Shown one piece after another: positions 46,401 through 55,205 of a stretch of DNA of 64,000 nt. Under the pieces are notes generated by a model that did no database searches, had not been told where the DNA came from, and was given only the letters and a program-made list of their open reading frames with translations. The first letter of the stretch is position 1, and each line of letters starts with the position of its first letter. Source of the DNA: Streptomyces neyagawaensis (lineage in GTDB: Bacteria > Actinomycetota > Actinomycetes > Streptomycetales > Streptomycetaceae); assembly GCF_023516595.1 (NCBI RefSeq), contig NZ_JAMGBG010000019.1:124001-188000 (forward strand). Direction: 5' to 3'. The position numbers were made by a program, and so were the translations under genes.

Positions 46401-47833
46401 ACCGACGCCATCTGCTCAAGGCCGCCGTCGTGGGCGGCGCCGCCGCGCTGTTCCCCTGGGAGGGGCTGAGCGGCAGCGGATCCGCCGCCGCGGCCGGCGA
46501 CCTCGCGGAGACGGTGCCCTTCGCGCACGCCCTGCCGCTGCCGAAGACCCTCACCCCCGTCACCCGCGGCGCCACCACCGACATCTACGAGATGCGGATG
46601 CGGGAGGCCGACGTCGAGATCGTCAAAGGGCTGACCTCCCGCGTCCGCACCTTCGACGGCACGTTCCCCGGCCCCACCATCAAGGCGTGCCACGGGCGCG
46701 CGGTGGAGGTGCGCCAGTACAACGACCTGACCGTGAACGCCGCCGTCCACCTGCATGGCGGCGAGGTCCTCTCCGAGCACGACGGCCTCCCCATGGACGT
46801 CATCGCACCCGGCGGCAACCGGACCTACCACTACCCGAACAAGCAGCGGGCGGCCTCCCTCTGGTACCACGACCACGCACACCACCTGGAGGCGGAGAAC
46901 GTCTACAAGGGCCTGCACGGGCTCTACCTGATCAGCGACGCCGAGGAGAGGAAGCTGCCGCTGCCCCGCGGCGCCTACGACGTGCCGCTGGTCATCCGGG
47001 ACGCCCGCGTGGAGACCGACGGCACCCTGCGCTACACCCGCCCCTCCGACTGCCCGCACATGCTGGTCAACGGCAAGGAGCGGCCGTACTTCAAGGTCGC
47101 GGCCCGCAAGTACCGGCTGCGCCTCTACAACGCCTGCGCCAACCGCTACATCAGGCTGCGGCTCGCCGACGGCACGCCCTTCACCCAGATCGCCTCCGAC
47201 GGCGGTCTGCTGGAACGCCCCGTGCAACGCGACGAGTTGCTGATGCTGGGCGGCGAACGCGTCGAGGTCGTCGTGGACTTCTCCCGCTACGCCGTGGGCC
47301 AGTCGGTGGTGCTGGAGAACACCGGCGCCCTGCCCACCGAGCGCCCCGAGGTGCTCCGCTTCGACATCGACCGCAGGAGCACCGACAACAGTGAGGTGCC
47401 GGCCCGACTCTCCACACTGCCGCCGGTGCCGCGGGGCACGGTGGAACGGGACTTCGAGCTGCGCACGTTCCCCGCGATGACCATCAACGGCGTCAGCTAC
47501 GACCCGGACCGGGTCGACGTGGCGACCACCGTCGGCAGCAGCGAGATCTGGACGATCCGCAACGTGGAGGCACCGCTCCCGGCGCCCCCGGACTTCCACC
47601 TGTACCACAGCTTCCACACGCACCTGACGTACTTCCGGGTCCTCGAACGCAACGGCCAACCGGCCGGCGTCCGGGACTCGGGACTCAAGGACACCGTGTG
47701 CCTCGGCCCCGGCGAGACCGTGAAGATCGCCATGACCTGGGGCCCCTACACCGGCCAGTACCTCTACCACTGCCACCAGCTCGGCCACTCCTCCGGCGGC
47801 CAGATGGGACGCATCGACATCAACCCGGCCTGA
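46394..47833 (+). CDS. Tat-exported multicopper oxidase (bilirubin oxidase/CotA-like)
   Basis: The 479-residue protein has a twin-arginine-type leader ('NRRHLLKAAVVGGAAALF') and three cupredoxin domains. Copper motifs: 'HLHGG' (119), 'WYHDHAHH' (157), 'HSFHTHLTYF' (about 405) and 'YHCHQLGHSSGGQM' (about 458), giving the trinuclear centre and a type 1 site with Met. It would oxidise phenols with O2 outside the membrane, for example quinone formation or phenolic coupling of the exported polyketide. This is unusual in benzoisochromanequinone clusters. It is the last gene of the ketoreductase operon. Confidence 0.92.
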   Translation: MLNRRHLLKAAVVGGAAALFPWEGLSGSGSAAAAGDLAETVPFAHALPLPKTLTPVTRGATTDIYEMRMREADVEIVKGLTSRVRTFDGTFPGPTIKACHGRAVEVRQYNDLTVNAAVHLHGGEVLSEHDGLPMDVIAPGGNRTYHYPNKQRAASLWYHDHAHHLEAENVYKGLHGLYLISDAEERKLPLPRGAYDVPLVIRDARVETDGTLRYTRPSDCPHMLVNGKERPYFKVAARKYRLRLYNACANRYIRLRLADGTPFTQIASDGGLLERPVQRDELLMLGGERVEVVVDFSRYAVGQSVVLENTGALPTERPEVLRFDIDRRSTDNSEVPARLSTLPPVPRGTVERDFELRTFPAMTINGVSYDPDRVDVATTVGSSEIWTIRNVEAPLPAPPDFHLYHSFHTHLTYFRVLERNGQPAGVRDSGLKDTVCLGPGETVKIAMTWGPYTGQYLYHCHQLGHSSGGQMGRIDINPA

Positions 47834-47854
47834 ACACCGGCCCCCCGGGCCCCT

Positions 47855-47902
47855 CGGCAGCGCTGCCGTACCGTCCGCCCCGACGGCCCGGCAGCGCTGC
47901 CG
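47855..47902. promoter_or_regulatory. Twin 14-bp palindromes
   Basis: CGGCAGCGCTGCCG occurs at 47855-47868 and 47889-47902, both followed by TAC, 34 bases apart. They lie between the oxidase stop and the MFS transporter gene. Either each acts as a short hairpin terminating the oxidase operon, or they are paired operators for the transporter. The spacing, about three helical turns, favours an operator. Confidence 0.5.
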
Positions 47903-48008
47903 TACCCGTCCGGACCTGGCGGGCAGCCGGCGCGCGGGCGTCCGGGAGGTGGCCGGATCTCGAGCGGGATTCGAAGGGGGCGGGATCAGGGGCTCTTAGG
48001 TTGCCCTC

Positions 48009-49463
48009 ATGCAGACTTCGCCCCCCGAACGGTTGGACCGCAAGCTCCTCGTCCTCGCGGGCACCCTCCTCATCGGTGCCATCGCGTCCCTCCTGGACTC
48101 GACCATCGTCAGTGTCGCCCTGAACGACATCGGTGAGGAACTGGACGCCTCCGAGACCGCGCTGTCCTGGGTCAACACGTCCTATCTGCTGACCCTGGCC
48201 CTGGTCACCCCGCTCGTCGGCTGGGCCGTGGACCGCTTCGGCGACAAGCGGATGTGGATGTTCGCCCTCGTGGTGTTCCTGGCCGGCTCGGTGCTGTGCG
48301 GACTCGCCTGGTCCGTGGAGAGCCTGATCGCCTTCCGTGTGGTCAAGGGCATCGGCGGCGGCATGGTGCTGCCGATGGTGCAGGCGATCCTCGCGGAGGC
48401 GGCCGGGCCGAAGCGCTTCGGCCGGGTGATGAGCCTGGTCGGCATCCCCGGACAACTCGCCCCCATCATGGGCCCGGTGGCCGGCGGGCTGATCATCGAC
48501 GCGGCGGGCTGGCGGTGGATCTTCTTCGTCAACGTGCCTGTCATCCTGCTCGCCCTCGCCCTCGCCTGGAAGGTGCTGCCCTCCTCCGGCGAGCGGCGCG
48601 GCACCCGGGTCGACCGCGTCGGCATGCTGCTCCTGCCGCCCGGCATGGTCGCCCTCGTCTACGGCTTCTCCCGGGTCCGGGACGTGTCCCAGCTGACCGA
48701 CCCGTTCACCCTCGGTGTGCTGCTGGCCGGCCTCGCCCTGGTCGCCGGGTTCTGTGTGCACTCCGCGCGGTCCACGGACCCCCTGCTCGACGTACGGCTG
48801 TTCCGCTCCCGGGTGTTCTCCACCTCCTCGGCGCTGATCCTGCTGCACGGCGTGGCCATCTACGGCACCCTCTTCGTGCTGCCGCTGTACTACACGCGGG
48901 TGCTCGGCCACGACAGTTCCACCACGGGCTGGCTGCTCGCCCCGCAGGGCCTCGGCATGCTGATCGGCATCTCGCTGGCCGGCGCGCTCACCGACCGGTA
49001 CGACCCGCGCACCCTCATCCTCGGCAGCACCGTGGTCGCCGCCCTCGGCACCGTCGCCTTCACCCAGCTCGCCGAGCACCCCGGCGACCTGCTGCTCGGC
49101 CTGTCCCTGTGCGTGCGGGGCCTCGGCCTGGGTGTCATCGGCGTGGCCGTCATCACCACGGCCTACCGTGACGTGCCCGCCGACCGCATCGCGCGGGGCA
49201 CCGTACTGATCGCGGTCGGGCAGCGGGTCGGCGCGTCCTTCGGCACGGCCGTCGTCGCCCTGCTGCTGTCCGTCGGCCTCACCGCCGCGCCCGGTGAGGC
49301 GGGGGCGGGGGACGCGGCGGCGTACGGCGACACGTTCTGGTGGGTGCTCGGCCTGGTCGCGCTGATGCTGCTGCCGGCGCTCCTCATGCCGCGCAAGCCG
49401 AGGGAGCCGGAGACCGGCGTGGAGCAGGAGGAGGGACAGCCGGCGGAGTCGGGACACCACTGA
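48009..49463 (+). CDS. MFS drug exporter (DHA2 type, 14 helices)
   Basis: The 484-residue transporter of the EmrB/QacA group has an N-terminal 'LDSTIVSVALNDIGEEL' motif D1-like segment, 'GWAVDRFGDKRMWM' motif A, and 'GPVAGGLIIDAAGWRWIFFVNVP' motif C, characteristic of proton antiport exporters. It probably exports and gives self-resistance to the cluster product. It has its own upstream region of 175 bases. It converges on the thymidylyltransferase gene. Confidence 0.92.
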   Translation: MQTSPPERLDRKLLVLAGTLLIGAIASLLDSTIVSVALNDIGEELDASETALSWVNTSYLLTLALVTPLVGWAVDRFGDKRMWMFALVVFLAGSVLCGLAWSVESLIAFRVVKGIGGGMVLPMVQAILAEAAGPKRFGRVMSLVGIPGQLAPIMGPVAGGLIIDAAGWRWIFFVNVPVILLALALAWKVLPSSGERRGTRVDRVGMLLLPPGMVALVYGFSRVRDVSQLTDPFTLGVLLAGLALVAGFCVHSARSTDPLLDVRLFRSRVFSTSSALILLHGVAIYGTLFVLPLYYTRVLGHDSSTTGWLLAPQGLGMLIGISLAGALTDRYDPRTLILGSTVVAALGTVAFTQLAEHPGDLLLGLSLCVRGLGLGVIGVAVITTAYRDVPADRIARGTVLIAVGQRVGASFGTAVVALLLSVGLTAAPGEAGAGDAAAYGDTFWWVLGLVALMLLPALLMPRKPREPETGVEQEEGQPAESGHH

Positions 49464-49535
49464 CGTCACCGTGGCGACCGACTGCACCCGCGCGTCCGCG
49501 TCGGCGTGGGACCCACGGCCGCACGCACCCACGAA

Positions 49536-49574
49536 GGGACCGTCCGGTCGTCCTGTGGATGACCGGACGGTCCC
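49536..49574. terminator. Bidirectional terminator between MFS and rfbA genes
   Basis: A perfect 14-bp stem (GGGACCGTCCGGTC / GACCGGACGGTCCC) with an 11-base loop lies between convergent stops. Confidence 0.85.
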
Positions 49575-49589
49575 TCTCCCGCGCTCCCG

Positions 49590-50543
49590 TCACGCCACCC
49601 GCCGGATGCCCCGCGGGTCCGCCGTGATGCCCGTCGAGACGCCCGCCTGGGCGCCCACCGTCGTGCCGTCGGCCCGCGCGGCGCGGGCGACCGCCATCAC
49701 GTACTCCCCGTAGCCGGACTTGCCCAGCTCCTCGCCCAGCCGGTGGCACTGGTCCGCGTCGATGAACCCCATCCGCAGCGCCACCTCCTCCACGCACGCG
49801 ATCCTGAGGCCCTGGCGCCGTTCCAGCGTCTGCACGTACAGGGAGGCGTCGAGCAGCGAGTCGTGCGTGCCGGTGTCCAGCCACGCGAAGCCGCGCCCCA
49901 GGTCCACCAGACGCGCCTGACCACGAGCCAGGTACTCCTTGTTGACGTCGGTGATCTCCAACTCGCCGCGCGCCGACGGCTTCAGGTTCCGGGCGATGCG
50001 GACCACGTCGTTGTCGTAGAAGTACAGGCCCGTGATGGCCCGGTTGGACCTCGGGTGCTTCGGCTTCTCCTCGACCGACAGCAGACGGCCCTCCGCGTCG
50101 GCCTCGCCCACGCCGTACCGCTCCGGGTCGCGCACCGGGTAGCCGAACAGCAACGCGCCCTCCCGGTGCGGGAGATGGCCGCGCAGCACCTGGGAGAAGC
50201 CGGGGCCGTGGAAGACGTTGTCACCGAGGACCAGCGCGACCGGGCCGTCGCCGATGTGGTCCGCCCCGATGACGAACGCCTCGGCCAGGCCCCGCGGTTC
50301 GGGCTGCTCGGCGTACGACAGGCGCAGGCCGAGCCGGCTGCCGTCGCCGAGGACCCGGCGGAACTGCGGCAGGTCCTTCGGCGCGGAGATGACGAGGATG
50401 TCCCGGATGCCGGCCAGCATCAGCACCGAGAGCGGGTAGTAGACCATGGGCTTGTCGTAGACCGGGAGCAGCTGCTTGGAGACCCCGAGGGTGATGGGGT
50501 GGAGCCGGGTGCCGTTCCCGCCGGCGAGGATGATTCCCTTCAC
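49590..50543 (-). CDS. rfbA: Glucose-1-phosphate thymidylyltransferase
   Basis: The 317-residue nucleotidyltransferase of the RmlA type has '[36 protein letters not shown]', '[13 protein letters not shown]', '[20 protein letters not shown]' and '[14 protein letters not shown]'. It makes dTDP-glucose, the first step of the deoxysugar route. GTG 50543 (VKGIILAGG) is the start with GAGGTGAGCAGGAC upstream; a longer frame has no homology. The last 25 residues are longer than typical RmlA. Confidence 0.95.
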   Translation of the reverse strand: MKGIILAGGNGTRLHPITLGVSKQLLPVYDKPMVYYPLSVLMLAGIRDILVISAPKDLPQFRRVLGDGSRLGLRLSYAEQPEPRGLAEAFVIGADHIGDGPVALVLGDNVFHGPGFSQVLRGHLPHREGALLFGYPVRDPERYGVGEADAEGRLLSVEEKPKHPRSNRAITGLYFYDNDVVRIARNLKPSARGELEITDVNKEYLARGQARLVDLGRGFAWLDTGTHDSLLDASLYVQTLERRQGLRIACVEEVALRMGFIDADQCHRLGEELGKSGYGEYVMAVARAARADGTTVGAQAGVSTGITADPRGIRRVA

Positions 50544-50631
50544 GTCCTGCTCACCTCTGTAGTCGGCTTGTCGTCGTCGGCTCGTGCCGTCGTCGTGACG
50601 AGCGTGCGCCCACCCGTTCGAAGCCCCGGTC

Positions 50632-50690
50632 GTGGGCACCTCGAAGGCCGTGGGTTCTTCGGAGGTCGTGGGTTCTTCGGAGGTCGTGGG
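50632..50690. repeat. 18-bp tandem repeats upstream of rfbA
   Basis: GTGGGTTCTTCGGAGGTC occurs twice in tandem (50650-50667, 50668-50685), preceded by a degenerate copy (50632-50649) and followed by a five-base remnant. They lie in the 249-base space upstream of rfbA. Regulatory function unknown. Confidence 0.7.
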
Positions 50691-50720
50691 TGCCGCGCGG
50701 GCCGCGGGGCACCGACGCCG

Positions 50721-50753
50721 GAAGGGGCGAGCCCCGGCAGGGCCCGCCCCTTC
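50721..50753 (-). terminator. Hairpin after the enoyl reductase gene
   Basis: GAAGGGGCG pairs with CGCCCCTTC, with inner GCCC/GGGC pairing, about 40 bases beyond the enoyl reductase stop on the minus strand. It separates that operon from rfbA. Confidence 0.55.
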
Positions 50754-50792
50754 AGGGGACCGGCGCCCGTGGCGGCCCGGTCCTGCGCGCGC

Positions 50793-51710
50793 TCAGTCGA
50801 CGGTCAGCACGACCTTGCCCCGGCCGTGCCCGCTCTCCACGTCCCGGTGCGCCTCAGCGGCGTGGGCCAGCGGGTGCGTGGCGCGCAGATGGATCGTCAC
50901 CTTGCCCTGCGTGTACAGCTCCACCAGTCCCGCGAGCCGCTGCGCCGACCGGGCACCGGCCACGTCCCGCAGGCCCAGGCGCTCGGCCTCCTCCGTGGCG
51001 ATCATCGTGACCACCCGGTCGCGGTTCTTCGCCACCGCCACCGACGCCCGCAGCGCCTCGGGGCCGGCCGCGTCGACGGCCGCGTCCACCCCGTCGGGCG
51101 CGATGGCCCGCACCCGCTCCTCCAGCCCCTCGCCGTAGGTGACCGGCACGGCGCCCAGGGCCCGCAGATGGTCGTGGTTGCGTTCGCTGGCCGTGCCGAT
51201 GACCGTGCCCGCGCCCCAGGCCAGGGCCAGCTGCACGGCGAACGTGCCGAAGCCGCCGGCGGCCGCGTTGATGAGCACCGTGTCACCCGGCTCCACGCCC
51301 ACGGTCGACAGTGCCATGTGCGCGCCCTGCCCGTTGCCCGGGAAACCGGCGGCGATCTCCCACGGCATGTCCGCCGGCTTGCGGACGATCTGGTCGGCGG
51401 GCACCGTCAGGTACTCCGCGTAGGCGCCGAGCACGCTGTAGCCGAGCACCTCGTCGCCGGGCGCGAACGCCGTCACGCCCTCGCCCGCCTGGTCGACGAC
51501 CCCGGCGAACTCGTTGCCCAGCACCATCGGGAACTCGCGCTTGATGAACGGCGGGGTCCACCCGCCGCGCACCCGCACGTCGAACGGCAGCACCCCGGCC
51601 GCCCTCACCCGTACCCGGACCTCACCCGGCCCGGCCTGCGGTTCCTTCAGCGTCGTCTCTTCCAGCACCTCGGGGGGCCCGAACGAGGACAACGTCGCCG
51701 CTCGCATCAT
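50793..51710 (-). CDS. ActVI-ORF2-like NADPH enoyl reductase (MDR family)
   Basis: The 305-residue zinc-independent medium-chain reductase has 'LGNEFAGVVDQAGEGV', 'GDTVLINAAAGGFGTFAVQLA' (NADPH fold) and a C-terminal 'HPLAHAAEAHRDVESGHGRGKVVLTVD'. In actinorhodin biosynthesis ActVI-ORF2 reduces the enoyl double bond in the pyran ring. The homologue here supports a dihydropyran product. Start and upstream stop overlap (ATG at 51710 or 51707). It is the last gene of the glycosyltransferase operon. Confidence 0.88.
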   Translation of the reverse strand: MMRAATLSSFGPPEVLEETTLKEPQAGPGEVRVRVRAAGVLPFDVRVRGGWTPPFIKREFPMVLGNEFAGVVDQAGEGVTAFAPGDEVLGYSVLGAYAEYLTVPADQIVRKPADMPWEIAAGFPGNGQGAHMALSTVGVEPGDTVLINAAAGGFGTFAVQLALAWGAGTVIGTASERNHDHLRALGAVPVTYGEGLEERVRAIAPDGVDAAVDAAGPEALRASVAVAKNRDRVVTMIATEEAERLGLRDVAGARSAQRLAGLVELYTQGKVTIHLRATHPLAHAAEAHRDVESGHGRGKVVLTVD

Positions 51711-52708
51711 GCGTCCTTTCCACTGCGCTCGCCTTGATCGTGCTGCCGTTTGTACTCGACGCGCTCCTTCACGGCGTCCAGAATCAGCCGCACCTTGGAA
51801 CTCAGCTCGGCCCGCACGAACTCACGCGCCGTCTCCAGCCCGGTGCCCTCCCCGAGGACGGCCGCGATGCCGGACTCCCTGATCACCACCGTCTGCCGGG
51901 ACGCCACCGTCGTCGAACCATCCGGGCCGGCCCCGATCCGCCAGCGCACATGGTGCGAACTACCCAGCGGCGGCAGCAGCAGCTGCTTGTACGCGATCCC
52001 GTGGTGCGGCAGCCCCACGCGGGCGGTGCGCGTGGTGAACCGGCCGCCGTGCCGCTCCAGCGTCTCCATCTCCAGGACATGCGCCCCGGGTCCGCTCGCG
52101 CGTACCTCGGCCCGGACCACGTGCGCCATCACCGAGGGCCACCCGGCCGCGTCGAAGAGCAGCGCGTAGACCTCCTCGGGCGGCCCGTCGATCTCCACCG
52201 CGTCCTCGACCGTCATCAGCAGCTCGGGGAAGCGGCAGGTGATCTCGGCGGCCGTCTGCAGCGCGGCCAGCTCGCTGTGGGCGATCTCCTCGGTGGTGCG
52301 CCGCACCGCCTCCGCGGCCTGCGGGTCGTCGTCCCTCAGCCGGTAGTCGTGCTCCAGCCGCACCACGCAGCGGTCGTCCCCGGCCGCCTCCACGGACCAG
52401 GTGCGGCACAGCGACTCCAGCGGCGGCTCCACGCGCTCCGGCCGGAACTCGACGCGCAGCGTGTCCTCGTCGGTACGGCGCAGCGCCACCCAGTGCTCGA
52501 CGCGGTCGTCGGCCGGCTCACCCGCCCCGGACAGCGCCCACATGCCGACCCGCTCGTACCCGTCCACGGAATTGAGCCGCTCCAGGTGCACGAAGGGCGG
52601 GAAGATCCGCGGCCAGGCGTCGAGATCCGTCAGCAGCCGGTAGACGTCGCCGGCCGCCGCCCGCACCGTGACCTCGTGCCGTTCGCTCACCGCTTGTGGC
52701 GATGCCAT
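51707..52708 (-). CDS. Second di-domain aromatase/cyclase
   Basis: The 333-residue protein has two SRPBCC domains ('HEVTVRAAAGDVYRLLTDLDAWPRIFPPFVHLERL' and 'LLMTVEDAVEIDGPPEEVYALLFDAAGWPSVMAHV'), homologous to the protein at 43967-44917 but clearly diverged, with a more basic C-terminus. Having two di-domain proteins is unusual for this pathway type; one may replace the missing ActIV-type second-ring cyclase or have a different regiochemistry. It is preceded by the HAF-repeat gene and coupled to the enoyl reductase gene. Confidence 0.9.
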   Translation of the reverse strand: MASPQAVSERHEVTVRAAAGDVYRLLTDLDAWPRIFPPFVHLERLNSVDGYERVGMWALSGAGEPADDRVEHWVALRRTDEDTLRVEFRPERVEPPLESLCRTWSVEAAGDDRCVVRLEHDYRLRDDDPQAAEAVRRTTEEIAHSELAALQTAAEITCRFPELLMTVEDAVEIDGPPEEVYALLFDAAGWPSVMAHVVRAEVRASGPGAHVLEMETLERHGGRFTTRTARVGLPHHGIAYKQLLLPPLGSSHHVRWRIGAGPDGSTTVASRQTVVIRESGIAAVLGEGTGLETAREFVRAELSSKVRLILDAVKERVEYKRQHDQGERSGKDA

Positions 52709-52734
52709 GTGCTCCTCCTCGCGTCGGGGACCGC

Positions 52735-53790
52735 TCAGCCGCTCCAGCGGGCCGCGCGGACCGTGCCCTGATCGGTGGTCAGATAGCCGACGGTGACGCC
52801 CTCGTTGTTCAGCAGGTACGCCTCGCTCGGCCCCGACACGACCGCGCCGATGTTGGTGACCTGGCCGCCGGGTGACCAGCGCACCGCGTGGAACACCCCG
52901 CCCGGCGTGTACGAGAACCCGACCGCGACACCGGCGTCGTTGATGCCGTACACCGCCGAGCCCGTGTCACCGGGCAGCGGGCTCAGCGGGACCGCCGTGC
53001 CCGAGCGCGTCCACTTGACCGCGTGGAAGGGGCCGTCGTACCCCTTGCCCGCCCGGTAGGAGTTGCCCACCATGGCCCCGCGGTTGTTGATCCAGCTGGC
53101 CTGGCTGGAGTCGTCACCGGGCAGGACGCCGCCGAGGGACACCGCGGTGCCGTCGGCGTTCCAGCGCACCGCGTGCTGCTTGCCGTCGGAGGTGCCGGAG
53201 AAGCCGACGGCCGCCCCGCTGTCGTTGATCTTCGCGGCGGCGCTGGACACATCGCCCGGCAGCGGCGGCAGATGCGTGGCCTTGCCGTCCACGTCCCAGC
53301 GCTGCGCCTTGTACACCAGCTCCGGCGTGGCCGAGAAGCCCACGGCGACCCCGTGCGTGTTCACGCCGTAGGCCCTGCTCCGGGTCGAGCCGGGCAGCCC
53401 CGCGAGCTGCGCGGTGCGGCCGTCGGGGGTCCAGCGCACCGCGTGCTCGGCCTTGTCGGCGCCGACCGAGCGTCCCACGACGACACCCGCGCGGTTGATG
53501 TTGTACGCCGTGCCGGACACGTCGCCCGGCAGCGTCCCCAGGTCGGATATCAGCCCGTCGGCGCTCCAGCGGACCGGGCGGGTGACACCGTCGGCGTTCG
53601 CCGAGGAGCCGACGACGGTCCCCGCGTCGTTCACGGCGTACGCGAGGCTGGTCGTGCCGCCGGGCAGCGTGCCCAGGTCGGTGACGGTGGTCTTCGCTCC
53701 CGCCGGGAACGCGGTCGCGGCCGTCAGGGCGGCGGTGCCCAGGGCGACACCGAGGCCGCGCACGGCCATGGGCGACAGTTGGGTTCTCAC
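52735..53790 (-). CDS. Secreted HAF-repeat protein (ActVI-ORF3-like)
   Basis: The 351-residue protein has a signal peptide (cleavage near 'FPAGAK') and about seven repeats of 50 residues, each with 'LGTLPGGTTSLAYAVNDAGTVVGSS...RPVRWS' or a variant, the extracellular HAF beta-propeller-like family. ActVI-ORF3 of the actinorhodin cluster is of this kind and has been linked to pyran ring formation, though its exact role is uncertain. It is encoded between the glycosyltransferase and second aromatase genes and is presumably exported. Confidence 0.85.
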   Translation of the reverse strand: MRTQLSPMAVRGLGVALGTAALTAATAFPAGAKTTVTDLGTLPGGTTSLAYAVNDAGTVVGSSANADGVTRPVRWSADGLISDLGTLPGDVSGTAYNINRAGVVVGRSVGADKAEHAVRWTPDGRTAQLAGLPGSTRSRAYGVNTHGVAVGFSATPELVYKAQRWDVDGKATHLPPLPGDVSSAAAKINDSGAAVGFSGTSDGKQHAVRWNADGTAVSLGGVLPGDDSSQASWINNRGAMVGNSYRAGKGYDGPFHAVKWTRSGTAVPLSPLPGDTGSAVYGINDAGVAVGFSYTPGGVFHAVRWSPGGQVTNIGAVVSGPSEAYLLNNEGVTVGYLTTDQGTVRAARWSG

Positions 53791-53903
53791 GTGCTTGCCT
53801 GCCTTCCTCTTTCAGATACGGCCGATGCTCTCGGCGCCCGCTCCACCGCCGGTCGAGTCCGGGTCGTGGCGCGGTCGAGGTCCGCGGCCGGATGGTCGGG
53901 GGT

Positions 53904-55061
53904 TCAGCGCCCCTTGCCCGCCAGCTCGACGAGACGGGTCACCATGTGGTCCGGGCCGGGCTCCACGGCCAGTTCCTCGGCCAGCGCGGCGGCGTTCTTG
54001 CGGACCGGCCCGTCCTCGACCAGGGCGCGCAGCACGGAGGCGTCGACCTGCTCCGGCTGCCGGTCGAAGCCGATGCCCTCGCTCTCGATGATCGAGGCGT
54101 TGATCCAGTTGTCGGCCCCGTACGGCATGGCCAGCTGGGGGACGCCGGACTGCGCGGCGGCGAGCATGGTGCCGCAGCCGCCGTGGTGGACGACGCCGTC
54201 GAGGGTCGGCATCAGCGCGCTGAGCGGGGTCCAGCCGACCGGCCGCACGTTCTCCGGGAGGGGGCCCAGCGGCGCCAGGTCGACGTTGTCGCCGAGCGCG
54301 AGGATCAACTCGACGTCCAGACCCGCCGAGGCGTCCAGCACACTGCGCAGGCTGCCCGAACCGGCCACGCCCGGCACGATGGTGCCGAGCGTCACCACGA
54401 TCCGCGCCCGCTCCTTCGGCGCCGCCAGCCAGTCCGGCAGCACACCGCCGCCCTGGAACGGCATCGACCGCATCGACCAGCCCTCGCCCTCGCCGCGCAT
54501 CAGCTTCTGCGGCGCGAAGTACACGGGCTGCACGAACGGCAGCTCCACCGGCACACCGAGCCGTTCGAACGTCGGAGCGAGGTGGGGGAGCATCCGGGAC
54601 GGGAGGTCGCCCTCGCGCAGGAAGCTGAAGCCGTTCTCCACCGCCGGGACGCCGAGGTCGCGGGCGGCGAGCAGCGCGGTGCCCTGCAACCGGGAGTACA
54701 CGATCAGGTCGGGGCGCCAGCCGCGGGCGAACTCCAGCGTCCCGTCGGCCATCATGTCGTTGATCAGGCCGAACTTCTCCAGGATGATCTCCGGCGTCCG
54801 CTGCGAGCGGGTGATCTCCGCGCCCCGCTCCCGCATCATCCGCACGCGCTCCTCGGGTGTGCCCTTCTTCGGGAACACCGTGCTGAAGTCGGCGTCCGGG
54901 GCGACGTCCCGCACGGTCAGGCCCGCCCGGGCCGCGGCGTCGACGGAGACGCCCGCGGTCGCCACGGCCACGTCGTGGCCGGCCGTACGGAACGCCCAGG
55001 CCAGGCCCAGTGCCGGATACAGGTGGTCGAGGCCGGGGGAGACGTTGAACAGCACGCGCAT
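53904..55061 (-). CDS. GT1-family glycosyltransferase
   Basis: The 385-residue GT-B enzyme has an N-terminal acceptor domain ('MRVLFNVSPGLDHLYPALGLAWAFRTAGHDVAVAT') and a C-terminal donor domain with 'RPVGWTPLSALMPTLDGVVHHGGCGTMLAAAQSGVPQLAMPYGADN'. It transfers the activated deoxyaminosugar to the aglycone. It is the only glycosyltransferase visible, and O- versus C-linkage cannot be told; C-glycosyl relatives occur in medermycin- and granaticin-type pathways. ATG 55061 follows GAGG. It is divergent from the SnoaL operon. Confidence 0.93.
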   Translation of the reverse strand: MRVLFNVSPGLDHLYPALGLAWAFRTAGHDVAVATAGVSVDAAARAGLTVRDVAPDADFSTVFPKKGTPEERVRMMRERGAEITRSQRTPEIILEKFGLINDMMADGTLEFARGWRPDLIVYSRLQGTALLAARDLGVPAVENGFSFLREGDLPSRMLPHLAPTFERLGVPVELPFVQPVYFAPQKLMRGEGEGWSMRSMPFQGGGVLPDWLAAPKERARIVVTLGTIVPGVAGSGSLRSVLDASAGLDVELILALGDNVDLAPLGPLPENVRPVGWTPLSALMPTLDGVVHHGGCGTMLAAAQSGVPQLAMPYGADNWINASIIESEGIGFDRQPEQVDASVLRALVEDGPVRKNAAALAEELAVEPGPDHMVTRLVELAGKGR

Positions 55062-55205
55062 GGCGGTTACCTCGTTTCCGTGGACATCGGGTCTGCGGTG
55101 GACTCCGCTGCCGTGACCGTGCCGGGGGCGGCTCAACCCGTGCTCGAGAGACGGCACCGACACTCGCCGCCACACACGCCACCGCCCGACGAAAGGCCCC
55201 CACCT

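Noticed and set aside
52735-53790. HAF-repeat protein considered as an unrelated surface protein
   Set aside because: Its place between glycosyltransferase and aromatase genes and its likeness to ActVI-ORF3 make it part of the cluster.
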